Source: Massilia atriviolacea (GTDB lineage Bacteria; Pseudomonadota; Gammaproteobacteria; Burkholderiales; Burkholderiaceae_D). From it: 64,000 nucleotides of DNA. The notes beneath the pieces are model-generated. The model had not been told where the DNA came from, searched no databases, and saw nothing but the letters and a program-made list of their open reading frames with translations. Where the stretch lies: positions 1-64,000 of the forward strand of contig NZ_RXLQ01000001.1 of the NCBI RefSeq assembly GCF_003953935.1, read 5' to 3'. Positions within the stretch are counted from its first letter, which is position 1. Each line of letters begins with the position of its first letter. A program made the position numbers and the translations under genes. This document shows, piece by piece, positions 26,776-34,651 of the stretch.

Positions 26776-27759
26776 TTGATCGTTCATATCGGGGATGTGT
26801 GGGAAAATGCTGAGCGCGACCACGCGGCTTATGTTGCAGACCGAATCGATGCAGCTTTGAAAAGCGGTTCGGTCACAAGCGATCATTTGCTGCATCTCTT
26901 GAAGGAAAAGCGCGAGATAATCGCATGCGGCACACCTGCGCAACTTGATCAGCTAATACACTATGTTAATGGACTGATATATTTATGCAATGACGCGGAG
27001 GGTACCCGGTTTTTTGAGGATTGTGCGGCACTTTTCAATTACGATCATTTTTCCAAAAAACGCGATGTATCCTATAAAAAATGGAATGCTTACAAGCTCT
27101 GCAAGACTTCCAAGTACGTGCTGTGCCCTTATTGCCATCAGAATTTTGCATTCACGATCATCAGCGACGGGAAGAGTTTTCGCCCCACGCTCGACCACTT
27201 TTACCCAAAATTTCAGTATCCGTATCTTGCCATCTCGCTTTATAACCTGGTCCCTGCTTGCCAGGTCTGCAATAGTTCGCTGAAGGGCGACCTGAACTTC
27301 TTTTACGTCCGCCACCTGCATCCCCTGCACGTGCCGACCGGTGCGGCCGATCCGGATGAAGGGAGGAATCATATAAATTTCGACCTGGATCCGGAGCGTT
27401 ATATCGAGATGCGGCGCACAGGCGAGTTTGACATGGTCTTGAAAATCGTGCCTTCTGTGGATGCGGCAGTCAACAATTCCATCAGGACTTTTTTATTGAA
27501 CGAGCGCTTTTCGATACACGAATCGACATTGAAGATCTTCATCCGTAACCTGGAGAACTGGACTCCCGCACGGATTTCGGAGGTTGCAAAAATTTTTGGC
27601 GGCGAGGGTTTTGTCTTCGATGAAAGACATGCCCTTGGCTTTAATTTGGACGAATATAAAAATGAGGTGCTCGGTAAGATCAAGAAGGATTTGTACGAGG
27701 TCTTCAGACGTCCCAAAGCGTCATCGGCACCCTTCGCAATCGGTGAGCGCGAACCCTAA
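26776..27759 (+). CDS. HNH endonuclease of a Septu-like defence pair (PtuB-like)
   Basis: A 327-residue nuclease. The TTG start at 26776 is supported by AGGAG 6 bases upstream. The HNH core spans about residues 115-170: Cys117-x-x-Cys120 (LCPYCHQNF), the general-base His141 in LDHFYPK, Asn157 in YNLVP and Cys162-x-x-Cys165 (CQVCNSS), so both zinc knuckles are present. The flanking N-terminal 100 and C-terminal 150 residues match nothing I know, and it is longer than typical PtuB proteins. Like its partner it is A+T-rich. It would cleave phage or host nucleic acid when released or activated by the ATPase; this is inferred from system architecture. Confidence 0.75.
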   Translation: MIVHIGDVWENAERDHAAYVADRIDAALKSGSVTSDHLLHLLKEKREIIACGTPAQLDQLIHYVNGLIYLCNDAEGTRFFEDCAALFNYDHFSKKRDVSYKKWNAYKLCKTSKYVLCPYCHQNFAFTIISDGKSFRPTLDHFYPKFQYPYLAISLYNLVPACQVCNSSLKGDLNFFYVRHLHPLHVPTGAADPDEGRNHINFDLDPERYIEMRRTGEFDMVLKIVPSVDAAVNNSIRTFLLNERFSIHESTLKIFIRNLENWTPARISEVAKIFGGEGFVFDERHALGFNLDEYKNEVLGKIKKDLYEVFRRPKASSAPFAIGEREP

Positions 27760-27822
27760 AAACCCGCCACCGACCGGCCTCGCTCGTGGAATTTCGGTTT
27801 TGCCAACGTCCAGTGAGGCCCG

Positions 27823-28075
27823 ATGATGGGGACGCCTGGCGTCAGCCTGTTTGCCGAACATGAACGCGAAGATCGGCGTTCCTCTGGCTGGCGTGAGCAA
27901 GCATGTGGACTTCGAAGCGCTGACGGCAGAAACTGACGCGACGGCGCCGAGGCCATCGCTGCCACAGGCGGCCGCCTTCCGTATCCGACGCTATTGAAGG
28001 TCAAGATTCTGGTATTCCAACAACGTGACAACCTGGCCGATGTACCAGACGCCGGCGCATACGCTGCATGGCCGC
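27823..28075 (+). pseudogene. N-terminal remnant of an IS5-family transposase with two frameshifts
   Basis: Reading across frames gives MMGTPGVSLFAEHERE (frame of 27823), then KIGVPLAGVSKHVDFEALTAE (frame of 27860), then GGRLPYPTLLKVKILVFQQ followed by RDNLADV (back in the frame of 27967). This is the conserved start of IS5-group transposases, whose usual form is LxxISKHVDF...GGRPPYPT..MVKILVLQQL. The catalytic part is missing. No inverted repeats were recognised. It marks past insertion at the edge of the defence pair. Confidence 0.75.
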
Positions 28076-28386
28076 TAGTACGTGAGAACCTTCTGAGCCA
28101 CGTTGTCGACCATTACCGGACTGTCGAACCAGGTGACCGTTGGATCGGTCCCGTATTTCTCGCGCACGAAGGCGCGCCAGGCGTCGGTGTACATCGCTTC
28201 CGCCGCCGCCCGGGACGTCCAGAGATAGAGGCCGCCCGCCGTGGCCCCGTCTTCCGAGAGGACGTAGTGCTTCTGCAGCAGTCCCGGCACGTCCTGGTAG
28301 GTCGGCGCGGTGCCCAGAAAAATGGTGCGCGCTTCCTCGCGGGTGATCGGCTTGGGTAAGGCAAATGCGGTCATGGCGATGATCAT
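28075..28386 (-). CDS. YdhR-family monooxygenase-like protein
   Basis: A 103-residue protein whose ATG at 28386 is preceded by GAGGAG. LLQKHYVLSEDGATAGGLYLWTSRAAAEAMYT and VTWFDSPVMVDN match the YdhR small ferredoxin-like (dimeric alpha-beta barrel) family, annotated as putative monooxygenases. The biochemical role is not established. It lies 29 bases after the DUF6985 gene and is probably co-transcribed with it. Confidence 0.78.
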   Translation of the reverse strand: MIIAMTAFALPKPITREEARTIFLGTAPTYQDVPGLLQKHYVLSEDGATAGGLYLWTSRAAAEAMYTDAWRAFVREKYGTDPTVTWFDSPVMVDNVAQKVLTY

Positions 28387-28415
28387 TGCTCACTCCTCTG
28401 TTCCGGTTGCAGCAT

Positions 28416-28946
28416 TCAGGCGAAGCTGCGATAGATTACCTGCTTCAGGGTGTCGTCGCCATACGCATCGGCATTGCTCAGGTGCCCGTCGTAGGGGCCG
28501 ATCTTGCAGACCGACTCGCCGTTGCGGAGCACGATCTGCAGCCCGTGCTCGCGCTCCCAGTCGCAGTTGCAGGTGATCGAGATGTAGACATCGCGCTCGT
28601 CCGGATCGCCCCGTTCGACCATCGGCTCGAAGCCGAACTGGATGTGGCGCCAGACGTCGTCGGCCGATGCGATGGCGACGAAGTCCTCGTCCGACGGATC
28701 CTGGCGACGGTTGACATCCCGATAGTACTGGAAGATAGGCGCTTGCGCCGCCCTGAGCACGTCGGGACCGTTGGACAGGAAGGCCGCGATGGCGGCGTGG
28801 AAATCCTGCGGATGCGGATCGTCCTGATACCCCTCCAGGGCGATCTCGCAGATCGCCCCATCGAGCATCCTGACCGGCAGCGGTTCGCTGCACAGCCAGT
28901 CGGTGCCTTCGTCGAGCGTCATCTCGCCCAGTCCTGGAATGTTCAT
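28416..28946 (-). CDS. DUF6985-like protein
   Basis: A 176-residue cytoplasmic, acidic protein starting at 28946 after AGAAGG. The C-terminal half (DVYISITCNCDWEREHGLQ, then GPYDGHLSNADAYG) matches the DUF6985 pattern. Members often occur beside toxin or accessory genes and have been suggested to include immunity-like proteins; nothing is proven. The N-terminal half (LGEMTLDEGTDWLCSEPLPV) reads as a beta-rich segment. It precedes the YdhR-like gene. Confidence 0.65.
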   Translation of the reverse strand: MNIPGLGEMTLDEGTDWLCSEPLPVRMLDGAICEIALEGYQDDPHPQDFHAAIAAFLSNGPDVLRAAQAPIFQYYRDVNRRQDPSDEDFVAIASADDVWRHIQFGFEPMVERGDPDERDVYISITCNCDWEREHGLQIVLRNGESVCKIGPYDGHLSNADAYGDDTLKQVIYRSFA

Positions 28947-29363
28947 GTCTGCCTTCTGGTTTGCCTGATTAATCGAAGAAGCCCGATGGTTGCCGCGACC
29001 GGCAGTGTCCCTCGCTTCATCGGGGAAAACAGCATGCATGATAAACCTGTCGCACTGCTTACCGGGGCCGGCAAGGGAATTGGCCTGGCCATTGCGCGTG
29101 CAGGATTGAGCGCGACTTCGCCGCATTTGCGCCGATGGGGTTATACTCGGGCTATTCTGCCCACGCACCGCCAATGAATCCAATGCGCTCCCGTTCGATG
29201 CACGCTGTTCCGTCCCCTTGCGGCGACGGAGCGCGCTCGCGCGCGCGCCATCTCGCCCGGCTCTCTTGAGCTCGGTGAGGACACTCAAGACATAACGCTG
29301 TCCGTCCTCCCGAGCCACCCTCCATCCGCCTTGCCTCTTTTTTACCATCCGTGGAGTACCATC
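28947..29363. other. Non-coding region with a broken dehydrogenase fragment
   Basis: This 417-base stretch holds no intact gene. Its one recognisable item is the dehydrogenase start at 29034. A TATACT -10-like hexamer at 29142 could belong to the rnk promoter, with a weak -35. Confidence 0.45.
29034..29177 (+). pseudogene. 5' fragment of a short-chain dehydrogenase gene
   Basis: ATG 29034 opens MHDKPVALLTGAGKGIGLAIAR, the first strand and the TGxxxGIG nucleotide-binding turn of a short-chain dehydrogenase/reductase. After that the similarity stops and the frame ends at 29177. The remaining 200 or so residues are absent, so a deletion or recombination has removed the gene body. Confidence 0.65.
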
Positions 29364-29771
29364 ATGAGACCGAATATCATTGTGTCGTCCGTCGACATGC
29401 AACGCCTTGAAACCCTGCTCGATTCGCTGCCGGCCGCGCAGGCCGAGGTCCGGAACGTGCTGCTCGACGAACTGGCGCGCGCCGAACTGGTCGAGCCGGA
29501 CGAGATGCCGCCGAATGTCGTGACCATGAATTCGCGCGTGCGCTTCACGCTCGACGCGCCGGCCGAAGAATTCAACCTGACCCTGGCCTATCCCAAAGAC
29601 ATGCGGCTCGACGGCGAGCACATTTCCATCCTCTCGCCGGTCGGCAACGCCCTGATCGGGCTGGCGGCGGGCGACAGCATCGACTGGACCCGTCCCGACG
29701 GCGCCAGTTTCCAGCTTACCGTGCTCGACGTCCTGTACCAGCCCGAGCGCGCCGGCGAGCTGCACCGCTGA
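29364..29771 (+). CDS. rnk: Nucleoside diphosphate kinase regulator
   Basis: A 135-residue protein (E. coli Rnk: 136). ATG 29364 follows GTGGAG. It has a short coiled N-terminal part (QRLETLLDSLPA) and a GreA/GreB-type C-terminal domain (VVTMNSRVRFTLD; LTLAYPKDM; SILSPVGNALIGLAAGDSIDW). Rnk binds RNA polymerase near the secondary channel but lacks the long Gre coiled coil, and affects Ndk levels. Monocistronic. Confidence 0.9.
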   Translation: MRPNIIVSSVDMQRLETLLDSLPAAQAEVRNVLLDELARAELVEPDEMPPNVVTMNSRVRFTLDAPAEEFNLTLAYPKDMRLDGEHISILSPVGNALIGLAAGDSIDWTRPDGASFQLTVLDVLYQPERAGELHR

Positions 29772-29860
29772 AGCCGGCCGGCTGGCCGTTCCGGTATCGG
29801 CTTAAATGATGGGCGCGATAAAAATACGGGATTGGACTTATAACAGGCGCAAGCCCATCA

Positions 29861-29894
29861 TGAAGTGATCCGAACATGGATCCCGATCACTTCA
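29861..29894. promoter_or_regulatory. Perfect 10-bp inverted repeat ahead of the SRPBCC gene
   Basis: TGAAGTGATC (29861-29870) and GATCACTTCA (29885-29894) are separated by 14 bases, ending 18 bases before the start at 29913. This could be an operator or an mRNA stem overlapping the translation start region. A TTGGACTTATAAC stretch just upstream may be part of the promoter. Confidence 0.45.
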
Positions 29895-29912
29895 TTGAAA
29901 GGTTTTACCCGC

Positions 29913-30449
29913 ATGAGCGATATCCTCTGGCCCGCAGCCTATCTGCCCGGCACCACCGACAACTACGTTTCCAACGAGATCACCGTGGCCGGCCTGAGCG
30001 CCGCCGACGTCTGGCCCCAGCTGGACAACACCCTGGCATGGCCAGCGTACTACGGCAATGTGTCCGATATCCGTTTCGACGACGGTTCCGGCCCGCATCT
30101 GCACGCGGGGGCGCGCTTCCGTTTCACTACCTTCGGTTTCGCCGTGCATGCCGAAGTGACCGAATACCAGCCGCCTGGGCCGGGCGTGCCGGCCCGTGTG
30201 GCCTGGCACGGCTGGGTCGAAGGCGGCGCGGACGCGCGCCTCGACGCGTATCACGCCTGGCTGTTCGAAGACCTGCCCGGCGGCCGCGTGCGCATCCTGA
30301 CCCAGGAATCGCAGAATGGCGCCCCGGCCCGGGACATGGCCCAGGCCCGCCCGAATCCGATGCTCAACGCGCACCAGGAATGGATCGACGGCCTGGCCGC
30401 CAGCGCCTTAGGCGCGCGCGCCGGAGGTGCGCAGCAGCAGTGCGCGTAA
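29913..30449 (+). CDS. SRPBCC (START-like) family protein
   Basis: A 178-residue protein. The fold is suggested by NEITVAGLSAADVWPQLDNTLAWPAYYGNVSDIRF and the later HLHAGARFRFTTFGFAVHAEVTEYQ and VAWHGWVEGG strands. These form a hydrophobic-cavity domain that binds lipids or aromatic ligands. The start at 29913 (MSDILW) fits the domain. Its last 42 bases overlap the end of the convergent LysR gene. Specific function unknown. Confidence 0.72.
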   Translation: MSDILWPAAYLPGTTDNYVSNEITVAGLSAADVWPQLDNTLAWPAYYGNVSDIRFDDGSGPHLHAGARFRFTTFGFAVHAEVTEYQPPGPGVPARVAWHGWVEGGADARLDAYHAWLFEDLPGGRVRILTQESQNGAPARDMAQARPNPMLNAHQEWIDGLAASALGARAGGAQQQCA

Positions 30450-31319
30450 CCAGCGGTGGCCCGGATCGCGGTGCGTGCGCTCGTGCCAGGCCAGCACCTT
30501 GGTCAATCCCGGAATGTCGAGCGGCGGTTCGCACAGCACCAGGCCGTCGGCATCGTCAACCAGCCGGCGCGGCACCACCGCCACCAGGTCGCTGGCGCGC
30601 AGGATATCGGGCAGCAGCAGGAAGGATTTGACCGACAGCATGACCCGGCGCTGCCTGCCGAGCCGCGCCAGCGCCTCGTCGCTCACGCCTTCGAAGCTGC
30701 CGCCCGCATACGACACCAGCGCGTGGTCGAGCGCGCAGAACTGGTCGAGCGACAGGCCGGCCTGCGGCGCCGGCGCCGCCGGATGGCCGCTGCGCATCAC
30801 GCACACATAGCGTTCCTCGAACAGGATGCGCGCGTGCAGGTCGGGCGCCGTCGTTTCCGGCGTGCCCAGTGCGAGGTCGACGAGCCCCTGTTCGAGCTGG
30901 GCCTGCAACTGCTCGTTGACGACCGGCAGCAGCGCGACCCGGATCGACGGCGCCAGCGGGCGCAGGGCCAGAAGAAACGGCACAGCGATCGCCCGCAGCG
31001 CGTAGTCGGTGGCGGCGATCGACAGCGTCATGCGCGCCGTGGCCGGGTCGAAGGCTTGTGGCTGCAACAGGCCTGCGATGTCGGCCAATACCTGCTTGAC
31101 CGGCGCGGCCAGGGCCAGCGCGCGCGGCGTCGGCGCGACCCCGCGCTGCACCCGCACCAGCAGCGGATCGTCGAAACTCTCGCGCAGGCGTGTCAGCATG
31201 CCGCTCATGGCCGGCTGGGTCAGGCCGAGGCGCGCGGCCGCGCGCGTCACATTGCGTTCGTCGAGCAGGGCGTCGAGCGCCTTGAGCAGGTTCAGGTCCA
31301 ACTGGCGGAGGTTCGGCAT
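30408..31319 (-). CDS. LysR-family transcriptional regulator (NodD-like branch)
   Basis: A 303-residue regulator beginning MPNLRQLDLNLLKALDALLDE. The helix-turn-helix is in NVTRAAARLGLTQPAMSGMLTRLRESFDDPLLVR, followed by a periplasmic-binding-like effector domain (MTLSIAATDYALRAIAVPF). It resembles the NodD/SyrM/LeuO side of the family. Its targets may include the SRPBCC gene with which it converges, or the divergent hybrid kinase, whose start lies 134 bases away. Confidence 0.88.
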   Translation of the reverse strand: MPNLRQLDLNLLKALDALLDERNVTRAAARLGLTQPAMSGMLTRLRESFDDPLLVRVQRGVAPTPRALALAAPVKQVLADIAGLLQPQAFDPATARMTLSIAATDYALRAIAVPFLLALRPLAPSIRVALLPVVNEQLQAQLEQGLVDLALGTPETTAPDLHARILFEERYVCVMRSGHPAAPAPQAGLSLDQFCALDHALVSYAGGSFEGVSDEALARLGRQRRVMLSVKSFLLLPDILRASDLVAVVPRRLVDDADGLVLCEPPLDIPGLTKVLAWHERTHRDPGHRWLRALLLRTSGARA

Positions 31320-31452
31320 GCGGGCGATTGTGCCATAGCGGCGCAGGAAGTTTCGCTTATGTAGGCTAACGTACTGAATCTCGGTAAGAAACCAGTAGAA
31401 TCGGGCAATAGCCGCTTTGCATATGCTCGTAGAAAAGAACCGATTCCCTGCC

Positions 31453-33375
31453 ATGTCCGATTTTTCCTCTCCCAGCAGTGACGTCCCTCCTGCGCTTCCC
31501 GTCCCCGACCTGGGCGCCGCCATGTACGAAAGCAGTCCCGATTGCGTCAAGCTGCTCGACAAGAGCGGGCGCATCGAGTCGATGAACAAGAATGGCCAGT
31601 GCGCGATGGAGATCGACGACATGACGCCGCTGCTGGGCCGCAGCTGGTCCAGCCTGTGGCCGCCGGAGGCGGTGCCGACGGTATTGACGGCGCTCGACGA
31701 TGCGCGCAGGGGCGGCACCGGCCGCTTTACCGCTTTCTGCCCGACCGCCAAGGGCACGCCCAGGTGGTGGGACGTGATCGTCGCCCCCATCTTCGGGGCC
31801 GACGGCAAGCTCCAGCGCGTCCTCGCCATGTCGCGCGACATCACCGGCGTGCGCCAGGCCGGCCAGGCGCTGCGGCACAGTGCCGAACGCCTGCAGCTGG
31901 CGACCGATGCGGCCGAACTGGGCTTGTGGACCTGGGACCCGGTGTCGGACATGGTCACCTGGGATAACGAGCGCACCTACGACATCCTGGGCATCGCGCA
32001 CTCCGACCCGCCGGTCAACGCGGCCCGCTTCGCGTCCGAGTTCCTGCATCCGGACGATATCGAACGCTTCACCGACGCGGTTGCGGCCAGCGTGGCGGGC
32101 AATATGCGCTTCCAGTTCCAGGGCCGGGTGCTGAGCCAGGACGGGGCGGCGCGCTGGGTCGAGTTGTACGGGCGCCGCCACCATGGCGAAGACCGGCCGC
32201 GCACGCAGCTGGTCGGCACCATCGCCGACATCACGGCGCGCAAGCTGGCCGAAGACAAATTGATCGACGCCGACCGCCGCAAGGACGAGTTCCTGGCGAT
32301 GCTGGCGCACGAACTGCGCAATCCGCTCGCGCCGATCGGCGCCGCTGCCGAGCTGCTCAAGCTGGGCAAGTTCGACGAGGCGCGGGTACGCAAGACCAGC
32401 GAAATCATCAGCCGCCAGGTCAGCCACATGACGCACCTGGTCAACGACCTGCTGGACGTGTCGCGCGTGACCGGCGGGGTGGTCAAGCTGGAGACGGCGC
32501 CGCTCGACCTGCGCGACATCGTCGCCGACGCGGTCGAGCAGAGCGGGCCGCTGATCCGCGGCAGGGGCCACCAGCTGGCGATCCATCTGCCGCCCTACGG
32601 CACCACGGTGCTGGGCGACGCCAAGCGGCTGGTGCAAATCGTCGGCAACCTGCTCAATAACGCCGCCAAGTATACGCCCGACGGCGGCAACATCGACCTG
32701 CGCATCGAGATGGACGACGAGCGCGTACTGCTCAGCGTGACCGACAACGGCGTCGGCATCGAGCACCAGCTGGCTTGCCGCGTGTTCGACCTGTTCAGCC
32801 AGGCCGAGCACACGTCCGACCGCACCGCCGGCGGCCTGGGCCTGGGGCTGGCGCTGGTCAAGAGCCTGGTCGAGCTGCATGGCGGCAAGGTGTCGTGCTA
32901 CAGCGCCGGGACCGGCGCCGGCAGTACCTTCAGCGTTTCGCTGCCGCGCCTGCGCGACGGGCGCGAGGCCGTTGCGCCCGCGCGCGCGCGCGAGGCGCAC
33001 GCCGGGCCGGCGCGCGCGCTCGATATCCTGGTGGTGGACGACAATGTCGACGCCGCCGCCATGCTGGCCATGCTGCTGGAGGCGGCGGGGCACCGGCTGA
33101 CGGTGGAGCATTCGGCCAGGGATGCCCTGGCGCGCATCGACACCGCCCGTTTCGACGTCTGCCTGCTCGATATCGGCCTGCCCGAAATGGACGGCAACGC
33201 GCTCGCCACGCGCCTGCGCAGCCATCCGGGCACCTGCAATGCGCTGCTGGTGGCGATCACCGGCTACGGCCAGGAGAGCGACCGCCGGCGCAGCCAGGCG
33301 GCCGGCTTCGACCAGCATATGGTCAAGCCGGTCGATACGGGCAAGCTGATGGATGTGCTGGCCGACGTGGCTTAA
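31453..33375 (+). CDS. PAS-PAS hybrid histidine kinase with C-terminal receiver
   Basis: A soluble, 640-residue kinase; ATG 31453 is used, with ATG 31423 as the alternative. Two PAS domains (about residues 20-140 and 145-265), HisKA with His in AMLAHELRNPLAPIGAAAELL, HATPase (NAAKYTPDGG; DNGVGIE; GGLGLGLALVK) and a receiver with Asp in CLLDIGLPEMDG. No membrane helix is present, so it senses a cytoplasmic cue. The gene ends in the first unit of a 9-bp tandem repeat shared with the convergent kinase gene. Confidence 0.88.
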   Translation: MSDFSSPSSDVPPALPVPDLGAAMYESSPDCVKLLDKSGRIESMNKNGQCAMEIDDMTPLLGRSWSSLWPPEAVPTVLTALDDARRGGTGRFTAFCPTAKGTPRWWDVIVAPIFGADGKLQRVLAMSRDITGVRQAGQALRHSAERLQLATDAAELGLWTWDPVSDMVTWDNERTYDILGIAHSDPPVNAARFASEFLHPDDIERFTDAVAASVAGNMRFQFQGRVLSQDGAARWVELYGRRHHGEDRPRTQLVGTIADITARKLAEDKLIDADRRKDEFLAMLAHELRNPLAPIGAAAELLKLGKFDEARVRKTSEIISRQVSHMTHLVNDLLDVSRVTGGVVKLETAPLDLRDIVADAVEQSGPLIRGRGHQLAIHLPPYGTTVLGDAKRLVQIVGNLLNNAAKYTPDGGNIDLRIEMDDERVLLSVTDNGVGIEHQLACRVFDLFSQAEHTSDRTAGGLGLGLALVKSLVELHGGKVSCYSAGTGAGSTFSVSLPRLRDGREAVAPARAREAHAGPARALDILVVDDNVDAAAMLAMLLEAAGHRLTVEHSARDALARIDTARFDVCLLDIGLPEMDGNALATRLRSHPGTCNALLVAITGYGQESDRRRSQAAGFDQHMVKPVDTGKLMDVLADVA

Positions 33376-33402
33376 GTGGCTTAAGTGGCTTAAGTGGCCT
33401 AA
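33367..33402. repeat. Four 9-bp tandem repeats at the junction of two convergent kinase genes
   Basis: GTGGCTTAA occurs three times in a row, then once as GTGGCCTAA. The unit is three codons long (Val-Ala-stop on the plus strand), so each copy repeats the stop of the upstream kinase in frame. The stop codon of the minus-strand kinase (TAG at 33401-33399) lies in the last copy. Confidence 0.9.
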
Positions 33403-34511
33403 GCGCCGCTGACCACCACCGGCAGCACGATCTCGAAGCGGCTGCCCCGGCCGGGACCGTCGCTGTGCGCCCGCACCGTGCCGCCATGGCGCTCGCACAG
33501 GTCGCGCACCAGCGCCAGGCCGATTCCCATGCCGCCCTTGCCGTGCATGTCGGCGCCGTCGACCTGGGCATACAGCTGGAAAATCTGTTCCAGCCGGTCC
33601 GCTTCGATGCCGATGCCGTTGTCCGACACCGTCACCAGCAAGTTGTCGCAGTCGATCCGCACCGACAGCCTGATCGCGCCTTCCGGCGGCGTGTATTTGC
33701 TGGCGTTGAGCAGCACATTGCCGATCAGCTGGGCAACGCGCACCTCGTCGCAATGGAGCGCTACCTCGCCCGGCGGCGACTCCACGCCCAGGGTTTGCCG
33801 GCGCGCCGTGAGCGGGGCGCGCACGGTGTCGAGCGCGCGGTCCAGCACGCGCGCGAGCGTGGTGTCGGCCATGCGCAGGGGCGCGCCGCCGCGCGTGATG
33901 CGCGAGGCATCGAACAGATCGTCCACCAGGCGTTCCAGCATGGCCGCCTGGCGCACGATGATGCCGGCCATGCGCGTCACGCCGGGGTCGTCGCTGCGGG
34001 CCAGCAGGGATGCGGCCGACATGATGGGCGAGAGCGGATTGCGCAGTTCGTGCGCCAGCGTCGAGAAAAACGCGTCCTTGCCGCGGTCGGTTTCGCGCAG
34101 CCGTTCTTCGAGCAGCTTGCGCTCGGTGATGTCGACCACCACGTTGATCGCGCCGGTGATCGCGCCGGCCTGGTTGCGCGTGAGCTGGGGATGCGCCAGC
34201 ACGTAGCGGCGCTCGCCGCAAGGGCGTTCGACCACCGCTTCGATGCGCCCGACCTCGCGCGCTTCGCGCACCGCCAGCGCCATCGGGCACTGGTCGTGCG
34301 GCAGGCGGGTGCCGTCGAGCGTGAACATGGCGTGCGAGCCGCACCAGAACTCGGCGCCGGCCACCGGCGTGCGCCCCCACAGCCTGACCGCGGCCCGGTT
34401 GAATTCGGTGACCCGGCCTTCGGTGTCGCAACTGTAGACGGCGACGGGCAAGGACGCGGCGAGCTGCCGGTAGCGGTGCTCATGCTCATTCTGATGGGCG
34501 TGAAAATCCAT
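33399..34511 (-). CDS. PAS-domain sensor histidine kinase
   Basis: A 370-residue soluble kinase starting at 34511 (MDFHAHQNEHEHRYRQL). One PAS domain (about residues 12-130; VYSCDTEGRVTEFNRAAVRLWG to INVVVDITERKLLEE), HisKA with His in STLAHELRNPLSPIMSAASLL and a HATPase domain (NASKYTPPEG; DNGIGIE; GGMGIGLALVRDL). It has no receiver of its own. It is related to the convergent hybrid kinase in the HisKA region. Its partner is unknown; the plus-strand receiver could accept phosphate, but that is speculation. Confidence 0.86.
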   Translation of the reverse strand: MDFHAHQNEHEHRYRQLAASLPVAVYSCDTEGRVTEFNRAAVRLWGRTPVAGAEFWCGSHAMFTLDGTRLPHDQCPMALAVREAREVGRIEAVVERPCGERRYVLAHPQLTRNQAGAITGAINVVVDITERKLLEERLRETDRGKDAFFSTLAHELRNPLSPIMSAASLLARSDDPGVTRMAGIIVRQAAMLERLVDDLFDASRITRGGAPLRMADTTLARVLDRALDTVRAPLTARRQTLGVESPPGEVALHCDEVRVAQLIGNVLLNASKYTPPEGAIRLSVRIDCDNLLVTVSDNGIGIEADRLEQIFQLYAQVDGADMHGKGGMGIGLALVRDLCERHGGTVRAHSDGPGRGSRFEIVLPVVVSGA

Positions 34512-34651
34512 GATGTCCTGATCTACGAATCGGTCTTGGGGAGCCTTTAATTCGTGACAGTTTTTTGGGTCGACGGACGTGTGGCTGGATGTAGGAGTAA
34601 TACTACAATAAAGCGCCGGTGTTGGCTTCACTGTTGGCTTAATACTACGTG

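Noticed and set aside
31366-34431. A 1021-residue minus-strand frame spanning the kinase region
   Set aside because: It overlaps two well-supported kinase genes in other frames and reads as Arg/Ala/His low complexity.
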